NCBI GenBank assembly: GCA_011523655.1
Contig: WTGH01000063.1
Coordinates: 1 to 57,573, forward strand
Direction of reading: 5' to 3'
DNA: 57,573 bases
DNA from: Rhodospirillaceae bacterium
GTDB taxonomy: Bacteria > Pseudomonadota > Alphaproteobacteria > Bin65
In this document: positions 8,180 through 17,013 of the stretch, piece by piece
Layout of the letters: the number at the start of each line of letters is the position of its first letter
Numbering within the stretch: the stretch's first letter is position 1
The notes under the pieces: model-generated
The model's input: only the letters and a program-made list of their open reading frames with translations
Database searches by the model: none
Told to the model about the DNA's origin: nothing
Translations under genes and position numbers: made by a program

Positions 8180-9223
8180 TCAGCGGAGCGGATGGGCGAG
8201 GCAGGTGGCGGTGCCGCGCACCAGGACCCTGCCGTCGCGGTCGACGGCGTCCGCGTCGGCGACGGAGATCTGCCGGCCGTGCTTGACGATGCGGCCGATA
8301 CAGCGCACCGGCCCGGTTTCGAGCGTGATGGCGCGGAAGAACTCGCAGGTCAGGCTGACGGTCGAGAAGCTGTATCCGGCCGGCAGCTTCGTCTGGATGG
8401 CGCAGCCGGTCGCCGCGTCGATCAGGGTGGCCGGCACGCCGCCATGGACGGTGCCCAACGGGTTGTACTGGCGCTCGGCCGGCGCGCAGAGGAAGGTCGC
8501 CGTACCGTCGCCGACGGCTTCGAGGCTGAAGCCGAGCGTCTGCCCGATCGGCGCCGCCGGCAGCCGGCCGTCCGCAATCATGGACAGCAGTTCGAGTCCG
8601 GTCCGGTCCGCCGTCGCAGCGCGGATCGCATCGGTATCGCCCCATTCGGCGAGAAATTCGCGCCCGGCGGGCGGCGGCGGCCCGCCGGACGAACTCCCGG
8701 ACGGACTTGCCGGTCCGGTGGCCGGCACGACCATGAAGGTGCCCTGGGCGCGCCCGGCCTCGCGGCCTTCCCGGTCGGTGATCGTCGCATCGGACAGGAC
8801 GATCCGGCGGCCGACCTTCGCGGTCCTGCCTTCGCAGACGACCGTGCCGGAGCTGGCGGTCAGCGGGCGCTGGAAATCCACGTTGAGGCGCACGGTCCGG
8901 GTGACGGAGCCCTCCTCGATCCAGGACTGGGCGGCGATGCCGGCGGCCGAATCCGCCAGGATGGCATAGACGCCGCCATGAATGCCGCCGACCGGATTGA
9001 CCATGTGCGGCCCGGTATCGCATTCGAACCGGCAATAGCCGCGCCCGACGTCGGTCAGCCGCATGTCCAGCACCGAATAGATCGGAACGGCGGGAATCTC
9101 GCCCCGCGCCATGGCCCGGAAGAAGTCGAGGCCGCCGAGCCGGTGACGATGGTAGGCCAGGACGCCCGGATCGACCCAGCGCAGGGTGCGGGCATTGCCG
9201 ATGTTCAGCGAAGCGTCGGGCAT
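8180..9223 (-). CDS. Tandem-hotdog PaaI-type thioesterase
   Basis: A 347-residue protein with two PaaI/hotdog domains in one chain. Domain 1 (about 1-165) has NPVGGIHGGVYAILADSAAG, and domain 2 (about 190-347) has NPLGTVHGGVPATLIDAATG. They are joined by a Pro/Gly/Ser-rich linker. The family hydrolyses acyl-CoA thioesters, usually as a dimer of single domains, so this chain may form a pseudo-dimer. Domain 2 is much closer to the single-domain protein at 10033-10527 (shared YSFSTVSLTCEFFRAIT and the ending GTATCLAHPLR) than to domain 1, so the fusion probably arose between paralogues. No substrate can be assigned. Confidence 0.85.
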   Translation of the reverse strand: MPDASLNIGNARTLRWVDPGVLAYHRHRLGGLDFFRAMARGEIPAVPIYSVLDMRLTDVGRGYCRFECDTGPHMVNPVGGIHGGVYAILADSAAGIAAQSWIEEGSVTRTVRLNVDFQRPLTASSGTVVCEGRTAKVGRRIVLSDATITDREGREAGRAQGTFMVVPATGPASPSGSSSGGPPPPAGREFLAEWGDTDAIRAATADRTGLELLSMIADGRLPAAPIGQTLGFSLEAVGDGTATFLCAPAERQYNPLGTVHGGVPATLIDAATGCAIQTKLPAGYSFSTVSLTCEFFRAITLETGPVRCIGRIVKHGRQISVADADAVDRDGRVLVRGTATCLAHPLR

Positions 9224-9411
9224 GGCGCGCAGATTTTTGCCGGGGGTTGCCGAACGGAGGGCCGCGGCCGAATGGCGGGCGGTGGCGCCCGTGATACTCC
9301 AGGGCGCGGCCGCCGGGCAATCGGCGGGACCGGATGCCGCGCCGGGAATGAACCGGCGCGGCGCGGTCGTGGCGCGGCGCTATCGGGATGCGGCCGGTCT
9401 CCTGCCGGCGT

Positions 9412-9672
9412 TCAGTGGCTTGAGAGCAGCCTGTATCCCGGCGTCCAGCGGTTTCCGGCCCGGGCGAGCGCGCTGCGCAACGCCGATCCGGCCCGCCGGA
9501 GGAAACCGCGCGCCGCCTCGGCCCGGATGCGGTGGGCGCGCCGGAGGTAGAAATCGTAGTCGATGGCTCCTTCGGCGGTGCGATTCAGGTCCGGGGTCCG
9601 GTCGTCGAGGCCCATCCGGCTTGCAGCGGGCCAGTCTGGCCGTCGGGAAAGTTCGTTGGTAAAGGTCGACAT
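9412..9672 (-). CDS. Small hypothetical protein
   Basis: An 86-residue basic protein preceded by AAGGAAG at good spacing. The middle (AIDYDFYLRRAHRIRAEAAR) recalls short DUF1127- or RSP_7527-like proteins of alphaproteobacteria, though I am not certain. The first residues MSTFTNEL and about 50 bp of upstream DNA resemble the start and upstream DNA of the thioesterase gene at 10527, so this gene may sit behind a duplicated copy of that promoter. It lies back to back with a decayed LysR gene, mirroring the intact pair to its right. Confidence 0.5.
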   Translation of the reverse strand: MSTFTNELSRRPDWPAASRMGLDDRTPDLNRTAEGAIDYDFYLRRAHRIRAEAARGFLRRAGSALRSALARAGNRWTPGYRLLSSH

Positions 9673-9823
9673 GGCGATGCTTCCTTATTTCGATTCATTT
9701 CATCTGACTGCCGCAATCGGACATACGGCATGTCCATGGACCTCAATGTGGTAGCCAATACTACATTCCACAAAGGATCATTTCTCATCACATGAAATAG
9801 AATTAGTCATCTGAAAACCGATC

Positions 9824-10014
9824 ATGGGCCTGCCGCGGCTCCCGATGCCCTGCGCGGGTTCGAAGCCGCCCGGCGCAGCAGCTTCAGGGCGGTTGCGGTT
9901 AAATCGAACCTGACGCCTTCGGCGGTCAGCCACCGGAACCGGGCGGCGGCGGACGCCCTCCATGTGCAACGGTTCGAACACGCGGACCGGCGCGGCGCGG
10001 TGAAGCCGGGGCTC
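9824..10014 (+). pseudogene. Decayed N-terminal fragment of a LysR-type regulator
   Basis: This is a degraded copy of the 5' end of the LysR gene at 10680. Shared stretches include GGTTCGAAGCCGCC against GTTCGAAGCCGCC, and AACCTGACGCC followed by TCGGC(G/C)GTCAGCCACCGG. Translated in the matching frame it reads FEAA, SNLTPSAVSHRNR, then RFEHADRRG, in parallel to SHRIRTLEDALDVRLFDRAHRR of the intact protein. A one-base insertion near 9841 and small deletions break the frame. Only the helix-turn-helix part remains, and the thioesterase gene at 10033 cuts in after it. Confidence 0.7.
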
Positions 10015-10032
10015 GCGCGACGCCGCGGCGGT

Positions 10033-10527
10033 TTATCGGAGCGGATGGGCGAGGCAGGTCGCGGTGCCGCGGACGTAGACGATGCCGTTCCCGTCGGTCA
10101 CCGTGGCGTCGGCAATGGAAATCCGCCGGCCGCGCTTGACGACCTGGCCGACGCACCGGACCGGCCCGGTTTTTGCCGTGATGGCGCGGAAATATTCACA
10201 GGTCAGCGAGACCGTCGAAAAGCTGTAGCCCGGCGGCAGTTGCGTGTAGATGGCGGCGCCGGCGGCGCTGTCGATCAGCGTCGCCGGCAGACCGCCATGG
10301 ACGGTGCCCATGGGATTGTAGTGACTTTCACCGAGCTCGTAGACGATAACCGCCTCGCCGTTTCCGACCGAATCCAGGGTGAAGCCGAGCGTCCGGGCGA
10401 TTGCGGGCGTCGGCAGTCGCCCGTCGGCAATCATGGACACGAGATCGAAGCCGTTCGCATCTTTTGCGTCGCGGATTGTGGCAGCGCCATTCGACCGTTC
10501 GATGATTTCGTCCGAAAGGGTCGACAT
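10033..10527 (-). CDS. PaaI-family thioesterase (single hotdog domain)
   Basis: A 164-residue acyl-CoA thioesterase-like protein with the PaaI motif NPMGTVHGGLPATLIDSAAG in the middle and the ending GTATCLAHPLR. The second Met of MERSM is the better start, because GGTGGAG lies 6 nt before it. It is divergent from the LysR gene at 10680 with a 150-bp AT-rich gap, the usual arrangement of a LysR regulator and its target. It is close in sequence to domain 2 of the tandem-hotdog protein at 8180-9223. The acyl substrate is unknown. Confidence 0.85.
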   Translation of the reverse strand: MSTLSDEIIERSNGAATIRDAKDANGFDLVSMIADGRLPTPAIARTLGFTLDSVGNGEAVIVYELGESHYNPMGTVHGGLPATLIDSAAGAAIYTQLPPGYSFSTVSLTCEYFRAITAKTGPVRCVGQVVKRGRRISIADATVTDGNGIVYVRGTATCLAHPLR

Positions 10528-10539
10528 AGACCTCTCCAC

Positions 10540-10679
10540 CTGATTCGATATTTTTCAACTGAAAACCACAATTGGCGATGCAGTATCGCCGTAAACATCC
10601 GTCTAAAAGCAAAAATCCTGTTTCGCAATCGGTCATTTCATACTATTAAAATAAAAAATATTCATCTGAGAAGATATAT
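10540..10679. promoter_or_regulatory. Divergent promoter region with inverted repeat
   Basis: This AT-rich gap lies between the thioesterase (minus) and LysR (plus) genes. It contains the perfect inverted repeat GGCGAT-GCAGT-ATCGCC at 10574-10590, a plausible regulator site. The string TCATCTGA just before the LysR start is also found just before the decayed LysR copy at 9824, showing that the promoter was duplicated together with the gene. Confidence 0.5.
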
Positions 10680-11669
10680 ATGAACCTGCCCCCTCTCGAT
10701 GGCCTGCGCGTGTTCGAAGCCGCCGCCCGGCGCGGCAGCTTCATCGCGGCGGCGGCCGAGCTGAACCTGACGCCGTCGGCCGTCAGCCACCGGATACGCA
10801 CGCTTGAGGACGCACTTGACGTGCGCCTGTTCGACCGCGCGCACCGGCGCGTCGTGCTGACGCCGGAGGGTGCCGGCTATGCGGCCTCGGTGGCCGAAGC
10901 GCTCGCGATCCTGCGCTCGGCAACCCGGCGCCTGTCGGCCAATCGCGCCGATGGACCGCTGGCGATGACCCTTTCGCCGGCCTTCGCGCTGCGCTGGCTG
11001 CTGCCGCGACTGACCCGGTTCCAGCAGCGCCACCCCGACATCGAACTGCGTTTCGTCAGCACGTCGGACGTCCATGATTTCCGGTCCGGCGATCTCGACC
11101 TTGCGGTGCGCTACGGCCGCGGCGACTGGCCGAAGCTCGAGGCCGAATGGCTGATGGCGCTGGACGCCACCGCGGTCTGCACGCCGGAGGTCGCGGCCGG
11201 CGGGCCGCCGCTCGACGCGCCGGCCGATGTCGCCCACCGCGTGCGCATCCATGTCGAGAACCGGCCGGACGACTGGCGCATGTGGCTGCTCGCCGCCGGC
11301 GTCGAGGGCGTCGATCCGGCGGCGGGCCCGGTTTTCGAATCCGTGCCCGTCGCCCTGGAAGCGGCGTTGAACCATATCGGCATGGTCATCGCCGACCGGC
11401 AGATCCTTGCCCGGGACCTGGCGGAGGGGCGGCTGGTCGAGCCCTTCGACGTCCACATGCCGTCGACGGCCGGCTACTATCTCGTCTACCCGCCCGGCAG
11501 CGCGGAAGACCCGCGACTCCGGGCCTTCCGCGACTGGATGCGGGAGGAGATTGCCGAGATGCCGGGTGGCAGCGCGACCGATCCGAGAGGCAGCCTGAGG
11601 GACAAGATCGAAGTCCGGGGCGACATCTTCTCGACCGGCGTCGAATGGGATGCCGATGCTCTATCCTGA
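10680..11669 (+). CDS. LysR-family transcriptional regulator, GcvA-like
   Basis: A 329-residue LysR-type regulator. The N-terminal winged helix (LPPLDGLRVFEAAARRGSF... NLTPSAVSHRIRTLEDAL) is typical of the GcvA subgroup. A periplasmic-binding-like effector domain follows, with RFQQRHPDIELRFVSTSD and LDLAVRYGRGDWP. The C-terminal tail after about residue 295 is longer than usual. It probably controls the divergent PaaI thioesterase gene through the inverted repeat between them, possibly also the related thioesterase at 8180 (inference). A decayed paralogue lies at 9824. Confidence 0.88.
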   Translation: MNLPPLDGLRVFEAAARRGSFIAAAAELNLTPSAVSHRIRTLEDALDVRLFDRAHRRVVLTPEGAGYAASVAEALAILRSATRRLSANRADGPLAMTLSPAFALRWLLPRLTRFQQRHPDIELRFVSTSDVHDFRSGDLDLAVRYGRGDWPKLEAEWLMALDATAVCTPEVAAGGPPLDAPADVAHRVRIHVENRPDDWRMWLLAAGVEGVDPAAGPVFESVPVALEAALNHIGMVIADRQILARDLAEGRLVEPFDVHMPSTAGYYLVYPPGSAEDPRLRAFRDWMREEIAEMPGGSATDPRGSLRDKIEVRGDIFSTGVEWDADALS

Positions 11670-11746
11670 CAACCACCTCCAGATCTTCGCTGTCGGCGGG
11701 GCGCTCGGATCGGCCGAACGTCCGTTGCTGCGCGGGACCGGACCGG

Positions 11747-12658
11747 CTAACCGCGCCGCCGCGCCTGCCGCTCGCGCCAGATGACGAACAGGCCGGCGGC
11801 GGCGATGATGGCGGCGCCGGCGAGCGTGTTGGGCGGCAGGACCTCGTCGAACACGATAACGCCGATCAGCGCCGCCCAGATCAGCGAGGAATAGTCGAAC
11901 GGCGCCAGCGCCGAGGCCGGAGCGCGGGTCAGCGCCACGATCATCGCGAAATGGCCAAGGCCGCCGAGCGCCCCCATTGCCAGCATCGCCAGCACCTGGC
12001 GCCAGTCCGGCGTCTCCCAGAAGAAGGGGGCGATGCAGGACACCACGAGGGTGCCGGCGAGCGTCGTAAAAATGAGTGTCGTCGTCGCGGCATCGCCGGC
12101 CGTCACCTTGCGGGTCGCGATCTGCTGGAGCGCATAGCAGGTCGCCGCCGCGAAGGGCAGGAGCGAGGCCCACTGGAACGTCGCCGCGCCCGGCTGCTGG
12201 ATAATCAGCATCCCGCCGAAGCCGACGGCGACCGCCGACCAGCGGAACAGGCCGATCGGCTCGCCGAGCAAGGGGCCGGCAAGCGCCACGACGATGAGCG
12301 GCGCAACGAAAAAGATCGCCGTGGTTTCGCTGAGCGGCAGCGCCTCGAGCCCGGCGAAGAAGAAGAATGTCGCCGTCAGCAACAGAAGCGACCGGGAGGT
12401 CTGCAGCCCGACATGCCGGGTGCGCAGCCGGCGCGGAAAGGACGTGCCGAAGATCAGCGCGAGCAGCAGGGTCTGCGCGGCGTAGCGGCCCCAAACGATC
12501 ATGACGAGGTCGATCTGGCCGGTCAGCCATTTCGCGACCGCGTCCATGCTGATGAAGCAGAACATGGCGAACAAGAACAGCGCCGCCGCCGCCGGAAAGC
12601 CCTTCGTTGCGGCAAGCGCAGTCGTCGCTGTCCGGTCATGGGCGGGCGGTGCGTTCAT
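11747..12658 (-). CDS. EamA/DMT-family transporter
   Basis: A 303-residue inner-membrane protein with about ten hydrophobic segments in two EamA repeats (first FLFAMFCFISMDAVAKWL..., second LLPFAAATCYALQQIATR...), fitting drug/metabolite exporters. The Pro-containing LEALPLSETTAIFFVAPLIVVALAG is the usual conserved element of the first repeat. Start chosen at the internal Met MNAPPAHDR; 15 extra upstream residues are possible but uncharacteristic. Substrate unknown. It is divergent from ahcY and convergent with the LysR gene. Confidence 0.85.
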   Translation of the reverse strand: MNAPPAHDRTATTALAATKGFPAAAALFLFAMFCFISMDAVAKWLTGQIDLVMIVWGRYAAQTLLLALIFGTSFPRRLRTRHVGLQTSRSLLLLTATFFFFAGLEALPLSETTAIFFVAPLIVVALAGPLLGEPIGLFRWSAVAVGFGGMLIIQQPGAATFQWASLLPFAAATCYALQQIATRKVTAGDAATTTLIFTTLAGTLVVSCIAPFFWETPDWRQVLAMLAMGALGGLGHFAMIVALTRAPASALAPFDYSSLIWAALIGVIVFDEVLPPNTLAGAAIIAAAGLFVIWRERQARRRG

Positions 12659-12796
12659 GGCCCGCGCGGTTGACCATGGAACCGGCCTTCGCACAAGCGC
12701 CATCGGCGCACACGGCGATGGCGAGCACCGATCGCAGACCGCGTGGCCGGCACCGGTGCGCGGAAGCCCGGATAAGGAAATGGTTAAATTTGCATG

Positions 12797-12832
12797 CCGG
12801 CCTGCCCGCTGCTAACACACGGGCCGGTTTTT
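12797..12832 (+). terminator. Hairpin plus T-run upstream of ahcY
   Basis: The arms CCGG...CCCG (12797-12808) and CGGGCCGG (12820-12827) form a bulged stem followed by TTTTT. No plus-strand gene ends before it, so it would act within the 5' leader of ahcY. That suggests attenuation or a riboswitch expression platform, but I cannot match the upstream DNA to the SAH or SAM riboswitch cores I know. Confidence 0.4.
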
Positions 12833-12941
12833 CGTCGCGCGGTCCGGATCGGAGCCGCCGCCACCCCACCCCGATACACAAACTCAACCCGGACGGCGCC
12901 CGTCATAATCTTCGGGCCGACGCGCCGCCAGAGGAGATACG

Positions 12942-14357
12942 ATGAGCGAGGCTGACCAGGACCGCCCCAAGGATTATGTAATCGCCGATATTTCGCTGGC
13001 CGATTTCGGCGAGAAGGAAATCGCGCTGGCGGAAGCCGAAATGCCGGGCCTGATGGCGACGCGCGAGGAATATGCCGCCGCCCAGCCGCTCAACGGCGCA
13101 CGCGTCGCCGGTTCGCTCCACATGACGATCCAGACCGCCGTGCTGATCCGGACGCTCGAGGCGCTGGGCGCCGATGTCCGCTGGGCGACCTGCAACATCT
13201 ACTCGACCCAGGACCACGCCGCCGCCGCCATTGCGGCCAACGGCACGCCGGTCTTCGCGGTGAAAGGCGAGACGCTGGACGAATACTGGGACTACTCCCA
13301 CCGCATCTTCGACTGGGCCGACGGCGGCGTGCCCAACATGATCCTCGACGACGGCGGCGACGCCACGTTGCTGGTCCATCTCGGCAAGAAGGCGGAGAGC
13401 GATCCGTCTGTTCTCGACGATCCGCAGAACGAGGAAGAAGAGGCCGCCTACGCCTCGATCCGCAAGCGGCTGGCCGAGAAGCCGGGCTGGTATTCCGAAG
13501 TCGCCCACTCGATCCGCGGCGTGACCGAGGAGACGACGACCGGCGTCCACCGGCTTTACGAGATGCAGAAGAAGGGCGAGCTGCTGTTCCCGGCGATCAA
13601 CGTCAACGACAGCGTGACCAAGTCCAAGTTCGACAATCTCTACGGCTGCCGCGAATCGCTGGTCGACGGCATCCGCCGCGGCACCGACGTCATGATGTCG
13701 GGCAAGATCGCCGTCGTCGCCGGGTACGGCGATGTCGGCAAGGGCTCTGCGCAGTCGCTGCGCAACGCCGGCTGCCGGGTAATGGTGACCGAAATCGACC
13801 CGATCTGCGCGCTGCAGGCGGCGATGGAGGGCTACGATGTCGTGACGATGGAGGACGCCGTGACCCGCGGCGACATCTTCGTCACCGCCACCGGCAATGT
13901 CGACGTCATCACGGTCGACCACATGCGCGGCATGAAGGACGGCGCGATCGTCTGCAACATCGGCCATTTCGACAGCGAGATCCAGGTCGCCGCCCTGCGC
14001 AACATGAAATGGACCAACATCAAGCCGCAGGTCGACCGGGTGGAGTTTCCGGACGGCCACAGCATCATCCTGCTGTCGGAGGGCCGGCTGGTAAACCTCG
14101 GCAACGCCATGGGCCATCCCAGCTTCGTGATGAGCGCCTCGTTCACCAACCAGGTGATTGCCCAGATGGAAGTCTGGCAGAATCCGGGCCGGTACGAGAA
14201 GGAAGTCTATGTGCTGCCGAAGCATCTGGACGAGAAGGTCGCCCGCCTGCATCTCGCCAAGGTCGGCGCGCGGCTGACCCAGCTCAGCGGGGCCCAGGCC
14301 GACTATATCGGCGTCCCGGCCGCCGGGCCCTACAAGCCGGAGCACTATCGCTATTGA
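12942..14357 (+). CDS. ahcY: Adenosylhomocysteinase
   Basis: A 471-residue S-adenosylhomocysteine hydrolase that splits SAH into adenosine and homocysteine, keeping methyltransferases free of product inhibition. It shows [57 protein letters not shown], the NAD-binding loop [17 protein letters not shown], and the C-terminal [17 protein letters not shown] with the Lys-Tyr dimer tail [13 protein letters not shown] site precedes the ATG. It has the insert found in the longer bacterial and plant type. The gene stands alone with its own leader; the nearby tam methyltransferase is one consumer of SAM. Confidence 0.97.
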   Translation: MSEADQDRPKDYVIADISLADFGEKEIALAEAEMPGLMATREEYAAAQPLNGARVAGSLHMTIQTAVLIRTLEALGADVRWATCNIYSTQDHAAAAIAANGTPVFAVKGETLDEYWDYSHRIFDWADGGVPNMILDDGGDATLLVHLGKKAESDPSVLDDPQNEEEEAAYASIRKRLAEKPGWYSEVAHSIRGVTEETTTGVHRLYEMQKKGELLFPAINVNDSVTKSKFDNLYGCRESLVDGIRRGTDVMMSGKIAVVAGYGDVGKGSAQSLRNAGCRVMVTEIDPICALQAAMEGYDVVTMEDAVTRGDIFVTATGNVDVITVDHMRGMKDGAIVCNIGHFDSEIQVAALRNMKWTNIKPQVDRVEFPDGHSIILLSEGRLVNLGNAMGHPSFVMSASFTNQVIAQMEVWQNPGRYEKEVYVLPKHLDEKVARLHLAKVGARLTQLSGAQADYIGVPAAGPYKPEHYRY

Positions 14358-14409
14358 GGGCTGCACCCGGAACGGGGAAACGCCGGTTCGCGCCGCCCCT
14401 TCCGGCCTT

Positions 14410-15042
14410 CTACGCCGCCAGCGCGACGTTGCCGGAGAGGAGAGCCGCCCGGGCCGCGGCGACGAAAGCCTGCATCCTTTCCGGGCATTTGCGCCCCGGC
14501 TCCAGTTCGACGCCGCTCGACACGTCCACGGCTGCCGGACGGAAGCGGCGGATGCGCTCGGCGACGTTGTCCGCGTCCAGGCCGCCGGCGAGGATGAAGC
14601 GCGGATCGCCGGACAGGGCCGAAGCCGCCGCCTCGTCGGCCGGCAGCCCGGCGCCGCCGTATCGCTCGCCCGCGTCGCCGTCAAGCAGATAGCCGGCGGT
14701 CCGGTATTCGAACACCCGCCGACGCGGCACGGGGCCACGGAACGCCTTGATCACCGGGCCCGGCAGGGCATGGGCGGTATCCGGCTGCTCGTCGCCGTGC
14801 AGCTGGATTGCGGTCAGCCCGACCTGGCTCCGGATCGTGTGGATCTGCGCCGGCGGCAAGTTCACAAAGACGCCGACCCGGGCGACGAAGGGCGGCAGGC
14901 AACGGGCAATTTCCGCAGCCCGGAGGGCCGTAACCGCCCGCGCGCTCGGCGGATGGAAGACGAAGCCAAGGGCGTCGGCGCCGGCCCCGACCGCGGCCCG
15001 GGCATCCCGCTCGCTCGTAATGCCGCAAATCTTGATCCGCAT
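14410..15042 (-). CDS. trpF: Phosphoribosylanthranilate isomerase
   Basis: A 210-residue TIM barrel with the TrpF start KICGITSERDARAAV, GADALGFVFHPPSAR, VGVFVN, IQLHGDEQP, and the phosphate-binding FILAGGLDADNVAE and VDVSSGVE. It catalyses the Amadori rearrangement of PRA to CdRP in tryptophan synthesis. It is the last gene of trpD-trpC-trpF and begins 3 bp after trpC. In many alphaproteobacteria trpF instead heads a trpFBA cluster. Confidence 0.96.
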   Translation of the reverse strand: MRIKICGITSERDARAAVGAGADALGFVFHPPSARAVTALRAAEIARCLPPFVARVGVFVNLPPAQIHTIRSQVGLTAIQLHGDEQPDTAHALPGPVIKAFRGPVPRRRVFEYRTAGYLLDGDAGERYGGAGLPADEAAASALSGDPRFILAGGLDADNVAERIRRFRPAAVDVSSGVELEPGRKCPERMQAFVAAARAALLSGNVALAA

Positions 15043-15045
15043 CGC

Positions 15046-15861
15046 TCAGGCCGCTTCGCTCCGGACAAAGGCCCGGCGCGCTATTCCGCCTTGCGCCCGA
15101 AACTCGGCGATCAGCGCGCCGGGCTTCTCTGCGGTCATCAGTGAGGTCCCGACCAGCACAGCGTCCGCGCCGGCTTCGCTCATCCGCGCGGCGTCGGCCC
15201 CGGAATGAATGCCGCTCTCCGCGACCTTGACGGTCGCTGGCGGAATTTGCGGCAGCAGGCGTTCGCAAACCGCCAGATCGACGCTGAGATCGGTCAGATT
15301 GCGGTTGTTGACCCCGATGACCGGGGCGCCGGCATCCAGCGCAACGCGCAGTTCGGCCTCGTCATGGACCTCCACCAGCGCGTCCAGCCCCGCTTCCGCT
15401 GTGCGGCCGAGAAAGTCCTGCAGCGCCTCGCCGAGGGCGGCGACGATCAGCAACACGGCATCGGCCCCGGCCGCGCGGGCTTCGACAAGCTGATAGGGAT
15501 CGACCACGAAATCCTTGCGCAGGACCGGCGCGGTCTGCGCGTCCCGCACGATCTCCAGGTCTTCGAGCGCACCGCCGAAATGATCCGGCTCCGTGAGCAC
15601 GGAAATCGCCGCGGCGCCGGCCTCGGCATAGCGCCGGGCGGTCGCGCCGGCATCGGCGTCGCCTGCAAGCGTCCCCGCCGAGGGCGACCGGCGCTTGACC
15701 TCGGCAATCACGCCGAGGCCCGGCGCGCGCAACGCTCCCGCAAAATCGCGGAAGGCCGGCGCCAGGGGCAACCGGTCGCGCAGCGCTTCGAGCGGCACCG
15801 CATGCATGGCGGCGGCGACCGCCTCGCGCCGTGCCTCGAGAATCGGCGTCAGGCGGTTCAT
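15046..15861 (-). CDS. trpC: Indole-3-glycerol phosphate synthase
   Basis: A 271-residue TrpC with VIAEVKRRSPSAG (catalytic Lys), YAEAGAAAISVLTEPDHFGG, VLRKDFVVDPYQLVEA, VEVHDEAEL, GVNNRNL, and the phosphate loop VAESGI. It closes CdRP to indoleglycerol phosphate. The ATG overlaps the trpD stop (ATGA), so the two are translationally coupled; the frame extends upstream into trpD only by chance. Confidence 0.96.
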   Translation of the reverse strand: MNRLTPILEARREAVAAAMHAVPLEALRDRLPLAPAFRDFAGALRAPGLGVIAEVKRRSPSAGTLAGDADAGATARRYAEAGAAAISVLTEPDHFGGALEDLEIVRDAQTAPVLRKDFVVDPYQLVEARAAGADAVLLIVAALGEALQDFLGRTAEAGLDALVEVHDEAELRVALDAGAPVIGVNNRNLTDLSVDLAVCERLLPQIPPATVKVAESGIHSGADAARMSEAGADAVLVGTSLMTAEKPGALIAEFRAQGGIARRAFVRSEAA

Positions 15862-16883
15862 GCCGCGACCGCCTGCGTCTCGGCGGCGTAGCCGAGGCGG
15901 GCCAGCGTCGCTGCCGCAGCGCCGCTGTCGATGATCCGGGCCGCAAGGCCGGCGGCGTCGCGCAGGCTCCCGGCAGCGCCGGCGGCATAGAGCGCCGCAG
16001 CCGCGTTGAGCAGGATACCGTTGCGGGCCGGGACATCCTTGCCCTCCAGGACGGCGCGGATGATCCGTGCGTTGAACGTACAATCGCCGCCGCGCACCGA
16101 TTCGACCGGCCGTTCGGCCAGACCGAAATCGGCCGGGGTGACAGTTCGCTCCGTCAGGGCGCCTCCGCCGACTTCGACCACAAGGGTCCGCCCCGCCGGC
16201 GCGATTTCGTCAAGGCCGCATTCCGCCGAAATAACGAGGGCCCGCTCAACTCCCAGACGCTGCAGCGCCTCCGCCATGAAGCGGGTACGGGAGGGATGGA
16301 AAACGCCCACAACTTGCGTCGGCACACGCGCCGGGTTGGTGAGCGGGCCCAGGAGGTTGAACAGCGTCGAAACCCCCAGGGCCTTGCGGACCGGGGCGAC
16401 GCTCTTCATGGCGGGATGATAGTGCGGAGCGAACAGGAAGCTGAAGTTGCTGTCCCGGATCGCCGCCGCGGCTCCCTTAGGTGACAGGCCGGTGGGAACG
16501 CCGAGCGCATCGAGCACATCGGCGCTGCCGCACCGGGACGAGACGGACCGGTTGCCGTGCTTGGCGACCGGAACGCCGGCCGCCGCCGCAACTAGGGCGG
16601 CGGCGGTCGAAAGGTTGATCGAGCCGAAGCGATCGCCGCCCGTTCCGGCAGTGCACAGCACGGGCCGGACCGTATCGGGCAGCCGCACCGCACGGTCGCG
16701 GAATGCCATCGCGGCCCCGACCAGTTCGTCGACGGTCTCGCCCTTGACCCGCAGGGCCATGAGGAAACCGGCGATCTGCGCGGGTTCGCAGTCGTGGTCG
16801 ACGAAAGCGCCGACCGCGGAAGCCATTTCGTCGGCTGTCAGATCTTCGCGGCGGGCGATTTTTTCGAGGGTGTCGTTCAACAT
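15858..16883 (-). CDS. trpD: Anthranilate phosphoribosyltransferase
   Basis: A 341-residue TrpD. PRPP and metal motifs are present: CTAGTGGDRFGSINLSTAAA, the KHGNRSVSS loop, FLFAPHYHPAMK, FNLLGPLTNPA, and the acidic ECGLDEI. It transfers the phosphoribosyl group to anthranilate. It is the first structural gene behind the trp leader and attenuator at 16926-17148. The upstream Shine-Dalgarno site is weak, so the start at MLNDTLEKIARREDL rests on homology. Confidence 0.96.
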   Translation of the reverse strand: MLNDTLEKIARREDLTADEMASAVGAFVDHDCEPAQIAGFLMALRVKGETVDELVGAAMAFRDRAVRLPDTVRPVLCTAGTGGDRFGSINLSTAAALVAAAAGVPVAKHGNRSVSSRCGSADVLDALGVPTGLSPKGAAAAIRDSNFSFLFAPHYHPAMKSVAPVRKALGVSTLFNLLGPLTNPARVPTQVVGVFHPSRTRFMAEALQRLGVERALVISAECGLDEIAPAGRTLVVEVGGGALTERTVTPADFGLAERPVESVRGGDCTFNARIIRAVLEGKDVPARNGILLNAAAALYAAGAAGSLRDAAGLAARIIDSGAAAATLARLGYAAETQAVAA

Positions 16884-16925
16884 GGCGGCGGTTCTTTTTG
16901 GCGTCTGGTTGCGGATCGTCGTCCC

Positions 16926-16966
16926 GGAAAAGGAAAGGGGCCCGCCAGTTGTTTCTGGCGGGCCCC
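16926..16966 (-). terminator. trp attenuator terminator hairpin
   Basis: Read on the minus strand, GGGGCCCGCCAG (16966-16955), a six-base loop and CTGGCGGGCCCC (16948-16937) form a perfect 12-bp stem followed by TTTCCTTTTC. It lies 47 nt after the stop of the Trp-rich leader peptide and 53 nt before trpD, where a tryptophan attenuator terminator belongs. Confidence 0.85.
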
Positions 16967-17013
16967 TTGAGAATTCGGATGGGCCGGTTTGCGGAAAGGA
17001 TCGGTTCAGTCGA

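Noticed and set aside
7194..9320. 708-codon minus-strand frame across tam and the tandem hotdog gene
   Set aside because: It is R/P/G-rich frame noise in another frame of the thioesterase gene and antisense to the methyltransferase, which are both supported by motifs.
12660..12941. SAH or SAM-II riboswitch upstream of ahcY
   Set aside because: Short strings such as GCTAA are present but I cannot build the conserved core or pseudoknot of either class, so I list only a hairpin.
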